The notes under the pieces were generated by a model that saw only the letters and a list, made by a program, of their open reading frames with translations, ran no database searches and was not told where the DNA came from. A program made the position numbers and the translations under genes. Shown piece by piece: positions 56,122 to 64,000 of a stretch of 64,000 nt of DNA; position 1 is the first letter of the stretch; each line of letters starts with the position of its first letter. The DNA is from an uncultured Schlesneria sp. Lineage in GTDB: Bacteria > Planctomycetota > Planctomycetia > Planctomycetales > Planctomycetaceae. The stretch is from assembly GCA_903834925.1 (NCBI GenBank), contig CAILLA010000057.1, positions 110,706-174,705 of the forward strand, read 5' to 3'.

Positions 56122-57696
56122 ATGCCTCACATGAATCTTCGATTTGCTTTACCGATTGTTTTCATTTTTGCCTTTCCGCATCTGGTCATGCCCGTACAGG
56201 CACAAGTCGTCCCTGGAACGGGGCAACAGATTATGGAGGTTTTTGATGACTTCGAAGACCCTGCCTGGGCGTTCAATCTGAACTTGCCAAAGTCGAGTGC
56301 GAACATCGACAAAGTTGAGCGACATCCGTCGGGCTTTTCCAATAATCGCTTGTATCTGGAAAGCCTGTATCGCGGAACACCCGACTTCGTTCGTCGTGTC
56401 GAGACGCCGCCAGGTGGTCTGCCCGGCAGTACTGGGGCTCTGGCATTACAGACGATGCACTCAGGAATTCCCGGAACGACTTCGAACACGTTCCAGCAGG
56501 ATGACCTGATCGCTGGCGTACAACAAAAACTGGGATACATGATGCCCGCGTCATGGACCCCCAGTTACGTCGTTCGCGTTTACATCCCACCGTTCGACAA
56601 ATGGGAACAGCGACACGGTAGCCACTTCGGTTTTCGCGCCGATTGCAATACGACAATTGATAAACCAACAAAAATGGGCCGCTTCTTTAAATCCATGGGA
56701 ACAAGCAAAAAGCTCGAACAATACTGGCCCGGGTTTTTCGTTCAACTCCATTTGAAAAACAAGTCCGGTGAGAAAGAAGACTACGCCTCAATCCTGATTC
56801 GTTCTGATCAAAACGGCCATGATGTACCTGGCCCCAAGATTACTCGGCCAGGATGGTGGACCCTGGGAATGACGATTACGCCTGATGGAAAAGTCCATTA
56901 CTACGCACATGAAGGTGTCGCCAACCTGACTGCAAAAGATCACCTCTACTCCAATTTTCCATATGGATATCGATGCGAACAAACGAGCACATTCTTTTTC
57001 AATATCGTGAACCAGGATGATGGACGCACATGGTCAACACGCTGGATCGTCGACGATCCTAAGGTCTATGTTGCATCAGGAACCTATCGCCCGCCAGTTC
57101 AGCAACAGATGGCTCAAAAGCCGCAAACGCCAGTCCAACCAACGACTCCAGTACAGGCGACGACACCCGCACAATCAGCAGTGGTTGCTCAACAGCCTAC
57201 ACCAGTTGCTAAGCCAGTTCTGCCGATTGTGCAGAATCCCCAATCAATCCCCCTGCTGCCTCCTCCGGTCGTACAAAAGGCCCCTTCCACATTGCCATCA
57301 GCGACCGTTGCGACACCGGTCAAACCAATTGCTCCAGCACAACCGGTTCCGATGATCGCCTCCAAACCTCTGGACGCACCGGTCGTCACTCCGAAAGTTG
57401 AGCCTAAGGTTGAACCGACGCCGGAACCGAAGGTTGAACCAAAGGTTGAGCCTCAGCCTGAACCCAAAGCTGTGACGGAACCAGAGCCGAAATTCGAGCT
57501 TCCAATTGTCATACCCACCCCTCTTCCGTTACCGGTTCCTGAACCGAAACCGGAAGCTCCTGCCATCGTTCCGCCGGAAGCTCCGGCGGTAGAGGAACAA
57601 CCGATGATCGAACCACCTCCGTCGCTGGAATCGGGTCCCACACCCGAGAAGCCATCGGAACCGGCCCCTCCTCCAGTTCCCACATTACCTGAGTGA
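56122..57696 (+). CDS. Secreted protein with Pro-rich repetitive tail
   Basis: A 524-residue protein with a signal peptide ending near AQ, a folded region of about 300 residues (EVFDDFEDPAWAF through IVDDPKVYVASGTY) with a lectin-like beta-sandwich pattern, then a Pro/Glu-rich tail of about 200 residues with repeats such as PKVEPKVEPTPEPKVEPKV. The tail may be an extended linker or anchor. No enzyme motif recognised. ATG 56122 has GAGGAACAGG upstream. Confidence 0.75.
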   Translation: MPHMNLRFALPIVFIFAFPHLVMPVQAQVVPGTGQQIMEVFDDFEDPAWAFNLNLPKSSANIDKVERHPSGFSNNRLYLESLYRGTPDFVRRVETPPGGLPGSTGALALQTMHSGIPGTTSNTFQQDDLIAGVQQKLGYMMPASWTPSYVVRVYIPPFDKWEQRHGSHFGFRADCNTTIDKPTKMGRFFKSMGTSKKLEQYWPGFFVQLHLKNKSGEKEDYASILIRSDQNGHDVPGPKITRPGWWTLGMTITPDGKVHYYAHEGVANLTAKDHLYSNFPYGYRCEQTSTFFFNIVNQDDGRTWSTRWIVDDPKVYVASGTYRPPVQQQMAQKPQTPVQPTTPVQATTPAQSAVVAQQPTPVAKPVLPIVQNPQSIPLLPPPVVQKAPSTLPSATVATPVKPIAPAQPVPMIASKPLDAPVVTPKVEPKVEPTPEPKVEPKVEPQPEPKAVTEPEPKFELPIVIPTPLPLPVPEPKPEAPAIVPPEAPAVEEQPMIEPPPSLESGPTPEKPSEPAPPPVPTLPE

Positions 57697-57723
57697 CGCA
57701 ATCTCTGTTGACGAGTAAGAACC

Positions 57724-58203
57724 ATGCTGAATCTCTGGCTGGCTAGACACGGTGAAGCGGTTGATCCAGACGTGGCGCGTTCGGATTTTCAGCGAACGTT
57801 GACGGAAACCGGTCGACAACAGTTGACCGGTTTGACTCGGTGGTTAATCGAACATGTCGAGCCGCCGGAACTCATACTGCATAGTCCTCTGGTTCGTGCA
57901 CAACAAACCGCTGAAACGATTGCAGCCGAGATTGGACATGACATCGTTACCGTCCGACTTGAGAACGCTCTTTCGCCAGGAATCGACATTGATGAGCTGC
58001 TTCGCCGAGTTTCCTGCACGGCGGCGGAGCGAGTCGTTTGCGTGGGACATCAGCCAGACATGAGTCGTTGTCTGGCTGATATGATTGGCGGCGGCATGAT
58101 CCATTACTCGCCGGGAACGATTGCCGGGGTCGAATTCAGCGGCCCCATTGTTCGTCACGGTGGTCGCCTACGCTGGCTGGCTGATCCACACTGGTTCGGC
58201 TGA
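57724..58203 (+). CDS. sixA: Phosphohistidine phosphatase SixA-like
   Basis: A 159-residue histidine-phosphatase superfamily protein with the N-terminal RHG motif, an E/DxxL(T)xxG region and the C-terminal GHQPD with the second catalytic His. The short length fits SixA, which dephosphorylates phosphohistidine in phosphotransfer proteins. It lies 27 bases after the Pro-rich protein. Confidence 0.9.
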   Translation: MLNLWLARHGEAVDPDVARSDFQRTLTETGRQQLTGLTRWLIEHVEPPELILHSPLVRAQQTAETIAAEIGHDIVTVRLENALSPGIDIDELLRRVSCTAAERVVCVGHQPDMSRCLADMIGGGMIHYSPGTIAGVEFSGPIVRHGGRLRWLADPHWFG

Positions 58204-58215
58204 AATTCCCATGCG

Positions 58216-59043
58216 TCACTTCAAGTGATCAATAATCGCCTGGTCCAGGTGCGGAATTCTTTTTTTCAATTGCTGGCTCAAAGGAGTTTCCTTGGCCCCC
58301 GACTGGATCTCTTCGAAATAAATATCCAGGGCCAGCCGCGCTTCCTTCGGGCCATGAAGCAGAAAATGGACGATCCCCCACGAGTCACGATAGTCCTTGC
58401 CATTCATGTCGAGCAGTTTTCGTTTCGTCTCAAGCTTTTCAATGTTTGGCCGCCATCCTTGATACCGAATCGCATCACGCAATTCTTTTCGATGTGGATG
58501 TCCCTTTTCTCTTGATGAGGCTGGGATTTCAAAGTATTCCGCTAACCCCTCGTCGATCCAAATGGGGACGTAAGGGAGCGCTGAATGCAACAGCGCATGC
58601 GTCGACTCGTGTCGTACGTCCGTTTCCAGATCGCGTTGGCGATAAGCGTAAACCCGACCCCCTCCTGCTTCGTTGCCTGGCACATACAACGCCTGACGAT
58701 TCACTCCTTCGGGAATTCGAAGACGTAAGTATTGGTCGTAGCTACGTTTACTTTGAAAGAGATGAATCTGAATCGACTGTGGCTGGCATTGCAGTCGTAG
58801 GGTTTCTTCGAGATCTTGTTGAAGGTCACCAAGGTCTTGAACGAGACCATGAACGTCCTGAAGCGGAAACTCCGAACGAAACAGGTATGGTCCCAATTCC
58901 TGCTCGTCGACCCACGGCGAGTTCTCAGCTTGCCCGCGTCCACCACCCCATGTGAGGCTGGATTTGATCCGACTCCACGGAGATGCACTCACTGACGCCG
59001 CAGCGATCAAAATCAGACACGCAGTCAGCGAGGCAATACGCAT
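58216..59043 (-). CDS. DUF1570 protein, putative metallopeptidase
   Basis: A 275-residue exported protein with a signal peptide ending at SASP. It carries HESTH (HExxH zinc motif) near residue 145 and WIDEGLAEYFE near residue 162, the gluzincin-type third-ligand region. DUF1570 proteins are common in planctomycetes and their substrate is unknown. Start is the ATG at 59043. Confidence 0.85.
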   Translation of the reverse strand: MRIASLTACLILIAAASVSASPWSRIKSSLTWGGGRGQAENSPWVDEQELGPYLFRSEFPLQDVHGLVQDLGDLQQDLEETLRLQCQPQSIQIHLFQSKRSYDQYLRLRIPEGVNRQALYVPGNEAGGGRVYAYRQRDLETDVRHESTHALLHSALPYVPIWIDEGLAEYFEIPASSREKGHPHRKELRDAIRYQGWRPNIEKLETKRKLLDMNGKDYRDSWGIVHFLLHGPKEARLALDIYFEEIQSGAKETPLSQQLKKRIPHLDQAIIDHLK

Positions 59044-59089
59044 GTCGCGCAGTATAGAAGTGAGCCCAATTCGGTCAAGATGTCTTGTT

Positions 59090-59154
59090 GGCGGGGGACG
59101 GGGGGGGTTAGACTGGCGGGTGCCACAGGCGTGCGTCCTCGCTCGCCTGTGGCC
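59090..59154. repeat. G-rich run and palindromic repeat (family G)
   Basis: Several G runs (five at 59093-59097, eight at 59100-59107) precede a perfect 10-bp inverted repeat (GCCACAGGCG at 59122-59131 with CGCCTGTGGC at 59144-59153) around a 12-base loop. The region lies between the two minus-strand genes. Confidence 0.65.
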
Positions 59155-59185
59155 TTCTCATTACAACCCGAGAACAAAAATCGTC

Positions 59186-60187
59186 TCAAGTAAGCTTCAC
59201 CGGCGTTCCCGTCCGCCCTGATTCCAGGATCGCTTGAGTCATATCATAAACCGGCAATGCCGATGAAGGCGGTGAAAGATCTGCTTTACCCATTAAAACC
59301 ATATCAAGCAAACCTGAAACAGGGTCTGAATCGAGTTCATCAGCGGCAAGTCGTTCACGTCTTCCACCCTCTGCGATCCACAGTTCATCATGTCGCAGCA
59401 GCAGATCTGCTCGTTCACAATGAATATGCAAGTCTTCACTCAGGTACTGAGCGTTCCCGATAAATCCCATCGACAGCGTGACATCGCCGCTCAACAGAGC
59501 GGAAGCACTTGTCACGATTTCGACATGGCTTCCCCACTTCTGATTGCGGGCAAAGACTTCTACCGGTTTCAATCCAGTCACATAAAACAAAACGTCGAGC
59601 TTGTGGCTCCCCGCATCGGTGACATATCCGCCTGGATTTTGACTCGGATCATCTCGCCATGTGCCACCGATCGTTGACTGCCAGTACTCAACATTATTAG
59701 ACGTAATGGCCCGAACCGCCCCCCATTTTCCCGACAGAACTTCACGACGCAACGTCCGGAACAACGACGTATAGCGTCGTTGGTAGCCCAGCGTGAACAC
59801 CTGCCCTTTGGACGTGGCCTCATCCGCCAGCTGCATTAACTCAAGAATCTGCTCCCGATTCGATGCGAGTGGCTTCTCACACAAAACATGCCAACCGTGA
59901 CTAAGACACGATTTCGACTGATGATAATGTTCCGCAGTCGGTGTACAAATAATCGCCGCATCAATCCCGTCGAGTGACATCAGTTCGTCGAACGTTCTTG
60001 CAACGCGCGCCGACGGCCACAAGTCGTTTTTCAAACGCTCTGTCATCGATGGCTCAGCATCGAAAAGAGCAACAACCTCGCCTCGTCCATCCGCGATCAT
60101 TTTTTCGCTATGGTGTCGACCCATGCGACCGCAACCAATTATCGCAAATCGAATTTTCGTTGACGAACCTGGTTCGCTGGCTGGCAT
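59186..60187 (-). CDS. Gfo/Idh/MocA family oxidoreductase
   Basis: A 333-residue NAD(P)-dependent dehydrogenase with the Rossmann motif GCGRMGRHH near residue 20 and CEKPLA near residue 98. It is only distantly similar to the family member at 45723-46859. ATG 60187 is preferred; the open frame to 60358 runs through repeat sequence. A sugar or cyclitol substrate is likely, unidentified. Confidence 0.92.
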   Translation of the reverse strand: MPASEPGSSTKIRFAIIGCGRMGRHHSEKMIADGRGEVVALFDAEPSMTERLKNDLWPSARVARTFDELMSLDGIDAAIICTPTAEHYHQSKSCLSHGWHVLCEKPLASNREQILELMQLADEATSKGQVFTLGYQRRYTSLFRTLRREVLSGKWGAVRAITSNNVEYWQSTIGGTWRDDPSQNPGGYVTDAGSHKLDVLFYVTGLKPVEVFARNQKWGSHVEIVTSASALLSGDVTLSMGFIGNAQYLSEDLHIHCERADLLLRHDELWIAEGGRRERLAADELDSDPVSGLLDMVLMGKADLSPPSSALPVYDMTQAILESGRTGTPVKLT

Positions 60188-60230
60188 CGACTGTCCCGCT
60201 CGCTTCAGAGGAAAAGGAATTTTCAAGTAG

Positions 60231-60249
60231 CGGCGGCTTCCAGCCGCCG
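60231..60249. repeat. GC-rich short hairpin (family H)
   Basis: CGGCGGCT (60231-60238) pairs with AGCCGCCG (60242-60249) around TCC. It precedes the Gfo/Idh/MocA gene and is followed by a second small hairpin, CAGCA...TGCTG. It resembles a dispersed repeat. Confidence 0.6.
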
Positions 60250-60354
60250 AGAAAGGATATTGAACCAGCAGAATGCTGCAAGCCACGGTAAGAGGGGGCA
60301 AGCGTTCAATTCTCAAAAACTGGTCAGTCTCGCGGGCACGATTTCGGCTTCTCC

Positions 60355-61716
60355 TCAATTCAGGTTCAGGCGTTTTTCATGAAACGACTTCCATTCCTCA
60401 CCAAGTTCTTTCACGGTCTTGCCGGTTAAGTCTTTCCAAAGCTCCTCGGTGTATCTCCCTTCCCGAGCAGCTGCGTTGAGCTTGCGAATAATCTCCTTGT
60501 CGTAAGTCCTGGTGACCCAATCTAGAAAATTTCCGCTCACTCGGTAGCTGCCGTCATATTTGGCTCCGGCGAGATTCCCTGTCGTAATCTCGGCCCCTTT
60601 CAACTGCGGCTCGTACAGAAACCAGCGGATATAATCCGGAATCCCTTCAATCAACCAACCCGGTGTCGGCGAAGATGCCCGATCACGTCGAGGACGCCAG
60701 TAGTTCTGCACGACATGGACCATTTCGTGGACGACTGAGCCGAGGGCCTCCCGATCTCGTTCGCCCCGGAACCAGCGCAAATTCAGATTAACGCTCGCAC
60801 CCGATGCCGAGGCCGGAGTATTCCCCATGTCACTGCGAAATCGAAACATCACATCAGACGGAGCCGTGTATCCCTCGCTCGGCAACATCGCAATAATCTT
60901 CGGGTACCATTCCAGAATCACCACCGTAAGCTTCTTTTCGGCCCAGTCCGCCATGTCAGGTGCCTCAGTCACGTCAATGGTGTAATGAAATTTGCCATCG
61001 TCCGAATCGAATGTTTTGAGGACTGGCTTCGGTACAGTCGAAATCAGTGCCGGTCCATCCGCGTCAATCACGTCGATTTCACTGAAAAACGTATTGCCGA
61101 ACGGGTCACGAGCCTCTGTCCGAAAAGCGTCAAATAATAGATATCGATATTTCCCGATGACTCCCTCGCTGTTTGTGATGGCGACCCCGTGCTGCCCGCC
61201 GCCGTCACCGGCCTTTGGCCGCGTGTCAACACTCGCAATCAGCGTCCAACCGCAAGTTTCCGGATCAGTCCCTTTCTTCGGCGAAGTTCGAAAATTGTCA
61301 GCAGTTCCGTTTGCCGCATACAGCTTATAAACCTGAGGCCCGCGAGTTCCCCCATGCCAAGAAAAACTGTTGACCTGTTTGACCGAAATCAACTTGCCAA
61401 GATCGATCTGAATCCGCCCGCCGTCAGTCCCCGCACTGAAGAAAAAGTTCGCCCCCGGCTGGTCTTCATTCGTGGGTACTCGACCATCATGCAGTACGGC
61501 AAGATCGCCACCATTCGAGTCTCGATTGCCGTCGACAAGACTGAACTGAGCGTCGGCGGCCGCATCATTACTTGCAGGATCTGGGACGGTCTTGAATGCA
61601 AAACCCAAGCCATTTTCGTTGTGGCCAGGCGCAACTGTGGTTTCCGCAAAGGAAACGGCTTCGAACAGGAACAGCAACAGAAAACCTCTGGCAAACAAAA
61701 ACAAGTCCGTTTTCAT
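60355..61716 (-). CDS. Basic-secretory-protein-like peptidase with N-terminal discoidin-like domain
   Basis: A 453-residue exported protein. After the signal peptide (FLLLFLFEAVSFAET), residues 40-215 show an F5/8-type-C-like pattern with GGRIQIDLGKLISVKQV and YRYLLFDAFR. The C-terminal half has HEMVHVVQ (HExxH zinc motif) and GWLIEGIPDYIRW, hallmarks of the basic secretory protein family. Likely a secreted metallopeptidase or cell-surface enzyme; substrate unknown. Confidence 0.87.
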   Translation of the reverse strand: MKTDLFLFARGFLLLFLFEAVSFAETTVAPGHNENGLGFAFKTVPDPASNDAAADAQFSLVDGNRDSNGGDLAVLHDGRVPTNEDQPGANFFFSAGTDGGRIQIDLGKLISVKQVNSFSWHGGTRGPQVYKLYAANGTADNFRTSPKKGTDPETCGWTLIASVDTRPKAGDGGGQHGVAITNSEGVIGKYRYLLFDAFRTEARDPFGNTFFSEIDVIDADGPALISTVPKPVLKTFDSDDGKFHYTIDVTEAPDMADWAEKKLTVVILEWYPKIIAMLPSEGYTAPSDVMFRFRSDMGNTPASASGASVNLNLRWFRGERDREALGSVVHEMVHVVQNYWRPRRDRASSPTPGWLIEGIPDYIRWFLYEPQLKGAEITTGNLAGAKYDGSYRVSGNFLDWVTRTYDKEIIRKLNAAAREGRYTEELWKDLTGKTVKELGEEWKSFHEKRLNLN

Positions 61717-62121
61717 GTCATTCCTTCCAGTTAAAGCCCGTTCCGATGCTTGCGGCTTCGCAATGAAAAATGCAAAAGAGTTTTAACCAAGAATCTGACG
61801 AATCGCACGGATAAGAAACAGGAGAAATTCAAGGAATTTTGAATTTTCTGATGAGCAAAGATGAGTGTGAATATGTGTTCCAATCTTCCTTTGTTTTTGG
61901 GTCTTCGCAAGCTGTTTGATCCCTGATGTTGGCGGTTTGGGTCAAGTTTACGGATTATGACGCCAACGATCTTGAGAATAACGGCGTCGATTGTGTGGCC
62001 TTCTGGGAAGAAAAATGGGATTCGCCGTGGCACTCTGAATGTTCGTGATGTGGCCCGCGAGTATTTACTAATCGCAGGTCACACCACGAAACAATCGAGT
62101 TTCCACCTTCCGGATTTACTG
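61717..62121. other. Intergenic region, nothing recognised
   Basis: A 405-base spacer between two minus-strand genes. Short open frames exist but nothing supports them, and no repeats or RNA structures stand out. Confidence 0.5.
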
Positions 62122-63870
62122 TCAATCACGGAACGTTTTGATGGTGAAGTTCACCGGTGTTACTCCACTCGGTAGTGAGAAACTCAGCGAAAAACTGATG
62201 GAGTTGCCCGCTGCTAATCCCGTGGTGCTGATCAGCACCCAGGGGTCAGTCCCGTTGGCAGTCGTTCCCGTCGCGTTGCTCAATGTCACGCCCGGCGTCA
62301 GATTCAACAGAACGATTTCAATATCGCCAGGCAGAGCCACTCCGCTGATGTTGTTGATCGTTACGACCGAGCTGTAAAGGCCAGTCGTGAAATCGTAGGT
62401 CAGGCTATTGCTTCGTGTGACACTCACCTTGTTCGAAACATCGGTCGCAGAATGGATGACAGCCGTGTCATTTGAGGCCGTGGTCACTGTTGATCCTACC
62501 GCATCGTTGAGTGTCACAATCGGCGAATAGTTTCCGGCGACTGTATAGGTATGCGATCCCAGGACATGAATCGTCGTGCCGTCGGCAACCGAATGAGAGA
62601 CCTGTACATTCGAGTCGGTCTGTCCGTCACCCCAATTGATCGTCGCCGTATAGGTTGTCGGTGACGAAACTGCCGCTCGATCCGTGAAGTCGACCAGGTT
62701 AATCGTGCCGGTCGTGAGGCCCGTGAAGGCAGTCGTCGTATAAGTCGAACGAACCAGCAACGGACGAGTGACCGTCAGCGTCGCTGGATTCGTCGTCGCC
62801 GATCCCAGAGCATTTGTAAACACCGCGCGGGCTTCAATTCCGTTCAAGCCAAGAGAAGTGGTGAGGGTCAACGTTGTTGAAGTCGCTCCAGGGATATTAT
62901 TCCAAGTCCTGCCGTGATCAGTGCTCTGTTGCCACTGCACGGATGGGGTCGGAAAGCCACTGGCAGCTACTGTTTCGGTGACGACGGTCCCGGCTAGTAC
63001 GTTCATGCTCACCGGTTGAAGCGTGACAACGGGAACGAATCCGATCGTATCCGTGATTGTGGCACTCTGGTCAACGTATTGCCGGGTAGGTTCGTGGAAC
63101 GACCACGTATCGCCGGAATAGGCTCCCAAGCCCGTGTGAGTCGTCCCGGCCAAATTCAGGTATCGGGATAGATCCTCACCATAAATGCCTCGTACAGTTC
63201 CGGTTGCCGTGTGAGGCGATCCGTCATAGACCACGGTGTACGGCGTCACCGTAATACTCGCCTGAAACATTTCGACCGAGCCAATATCGTTGATCATCCG
63301 TCGATATCCACGTTGATCAATGCCCAGAAACATCGATTGGCCATTTAGAGTTCCCTGGCCGTTTCGAACTACAGTCAAGGTACCTGTGTTTCCCGCTCCC
63401 GCAGTTACGCTCGTCACTCGATCGACCTCGTTGCCGATTTTCAGTGAGTCGCCGACAACGATAAACCTGATGTCATCGACCGACAGTATCGTGCCACCAG
63501 AGCCATTCGTTGCCGTGACATGCCCCAGCGCGACTCCGTTGGACAACGCGGAACTCCCCGCGACCAAAGCAATTGTTTGGGTTGCCCCCCCATTATCTTG
63601 CAGTAGCGGCTGCAATGGATTGCCGGGAACCGTCTGCAACACACTCGCCAGCACACCGCCGGTGATGTTGCCGCTACCAACGAACGAGCCATAGATCTCA
63701 GGGCTATACGCTGCACTATTCCCGAGAACAATCGAATTGCACAACAGCGTCTGATTGCCTCCGTTGAAGATCCCGCCACCATAGTAACCGGCATAATTTC
63801 CAGAAATCGTGACGTGTGTTGCGGCGACCGTTCCGCCATTAATGAATATCCCTCCACCATACTGCACTTT
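62122..63870 (-). pseudogene. C-terminal fragment of a giant beta-helix/PKD surface protein, interrupted by an insertion sequence
   Basis: About 580 residues of the C-terminal part of a surface protein. It begins abruptly inside a beta-helix repeat (YGGGIFINGGTVAATHVTIS, YGGGIFNGG), continues with a choice-of-anchor Q-like region, an MBG-like domain (TPYTVVYDGSPHTATGTV), an Ig-like domain (VQWQQSTDHGRTWNNI) and a PKD-like domain (NWGDGQTDSNVQVSHSVADG). The open frame runs on to 63945, but residues before about 63870 are unrelated and lack a signal or LExR motif, which suggests the upstream coding part is separated by an inserted element. Calling it a pseudogene is an inference from that junction. 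Confidence 0.6.
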
Positions 63871-64000
63871 AGGGGAACGCGCGACTCGGAAATGATGTTT
63901 TAGAAACCCTGGCTCTCTGCGATGTTGTGAGTGTGAACAAAACACGTCACCGAGGGAGCCAAGGATGGCGAAGCGTAAAGGGTCATCGAAACGACCGCAA
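63868..64000 (+). mobile_element. Probable insertion sequence, left end (continues past window)
   Basis: The sequence following the interrupted beta-helix repeat has no relation to it and leads into a plus-strand start with a strong ribosome site. A 9-base imperfect inverted pair (63910-63918 with 63953-63961) overlaps the ribosome-site region. The terminal inverted repeat and element family are not identifiable because the element leaves the window. Confidence 0.5.
63965..64000 (+). CDS. Partial CDS, probable transposase N-terminus
   Basis: ATG 63965 with AAGG immediately and AGGGAG further upstream. The 12 visible codons encode MAKRKGSSKRPQ, a basic start typical of transposases. The assignment rests on context, since only the first codons are in the window. 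Confidence 0.45.
   Translation, partial: MAKRKGSSKRPQ

Overview
The window reads as chromosome of a planctomycete, probably family Planctomycetaceae in the broad sense. Lineage markers are a secreted cytochrome of the PSCyt1/DUF1549/LamG/DUF1553 architecture, a giant cadherin-like protein with the N-terminal LExRxxLS-type motif (here LEHRRMLS), DUF1570 and DUF1573 proteins, several Gfo/Idh/MocA oxidoreductases, many small lipoproteins without recognised domains, and numerous dispersed palindromic intergenic repeats. I saw no rRNA, tRNA, CRISPR array or phage region.

Layout. 1-4204, minus strand: Na+/solute symporter and DapA-like aldolase, then cysC and a fabG-type reductase cut by the window edge. 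4611-11522: a 2303-residue cadherin-like surface protein. 11691-15208: FHA protein, unknown small proteins, ROK kinase. 15219-18235, minus: ABC-2 permease, ECF sigma factor and PspA-like protein, a possible envelope-stress unit. 18314-23429: decaheme-free PSCyt1/DUF1549 cytochrome protein and two unknown proteins. 23836-30530: orphan NatA-like ATPase, trmB/fabZ-type pair, lipoprotein, asparagine-synthase-like protein and ligA. 30708-33728, minus: recO, bamD-like and lptE-like genes, linked to outer-membrane assembly. 33904-41113, minus: a five-gene run of two tandem secretin-N/STN-like proteins, a second ABC-2 permease carrying a frameshift, a nucleoside-hydrolase-like protein with altered active-site residues and a membrane protein. 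41451-50154: beta-propeller protein, SDR, Cys-rich lipoprotein, sugar isomerase-like protein, greA, Gfo/Idh/MocA protein, nucleotidyltransferase-HD fusion and two secreted proteins. 50164-54133, minus: GH16 glucanase, DUF202 protein, hemE and hemY. 54306-61716: comF, nrdR, Pro-rich secreted protein, sixA, DUF1570 metallopeptidase, Gfo/Idh/MocA and a basic-secretory-protein peptidase. 62122-64000: the C-terminal part of a large beta-helix/PKD surface protein whose upstream end appears interrupted by an insertion sequence starting on the plus strand at the window edge.

Functional themes are cell-envelope construction and stress (recO-bamD-lptE, PspA/sigma/permease, fabZ), carbohydrate and sialic-acid-like catabolism (symporter-aldolase, ROK, Gfo/Idh/MocA, GH16, isomerase), heme synthesis and housekeeping nucleic acid enzymes. 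The most unusual items are the frameshifted permease in the STN operon, the palindromic repeat families (one element supplies the ligA stop codon), and the enzyme-family members that have lost canonical active-site residues. All functional statements come from reading protein motifs by eye; no database search was run.
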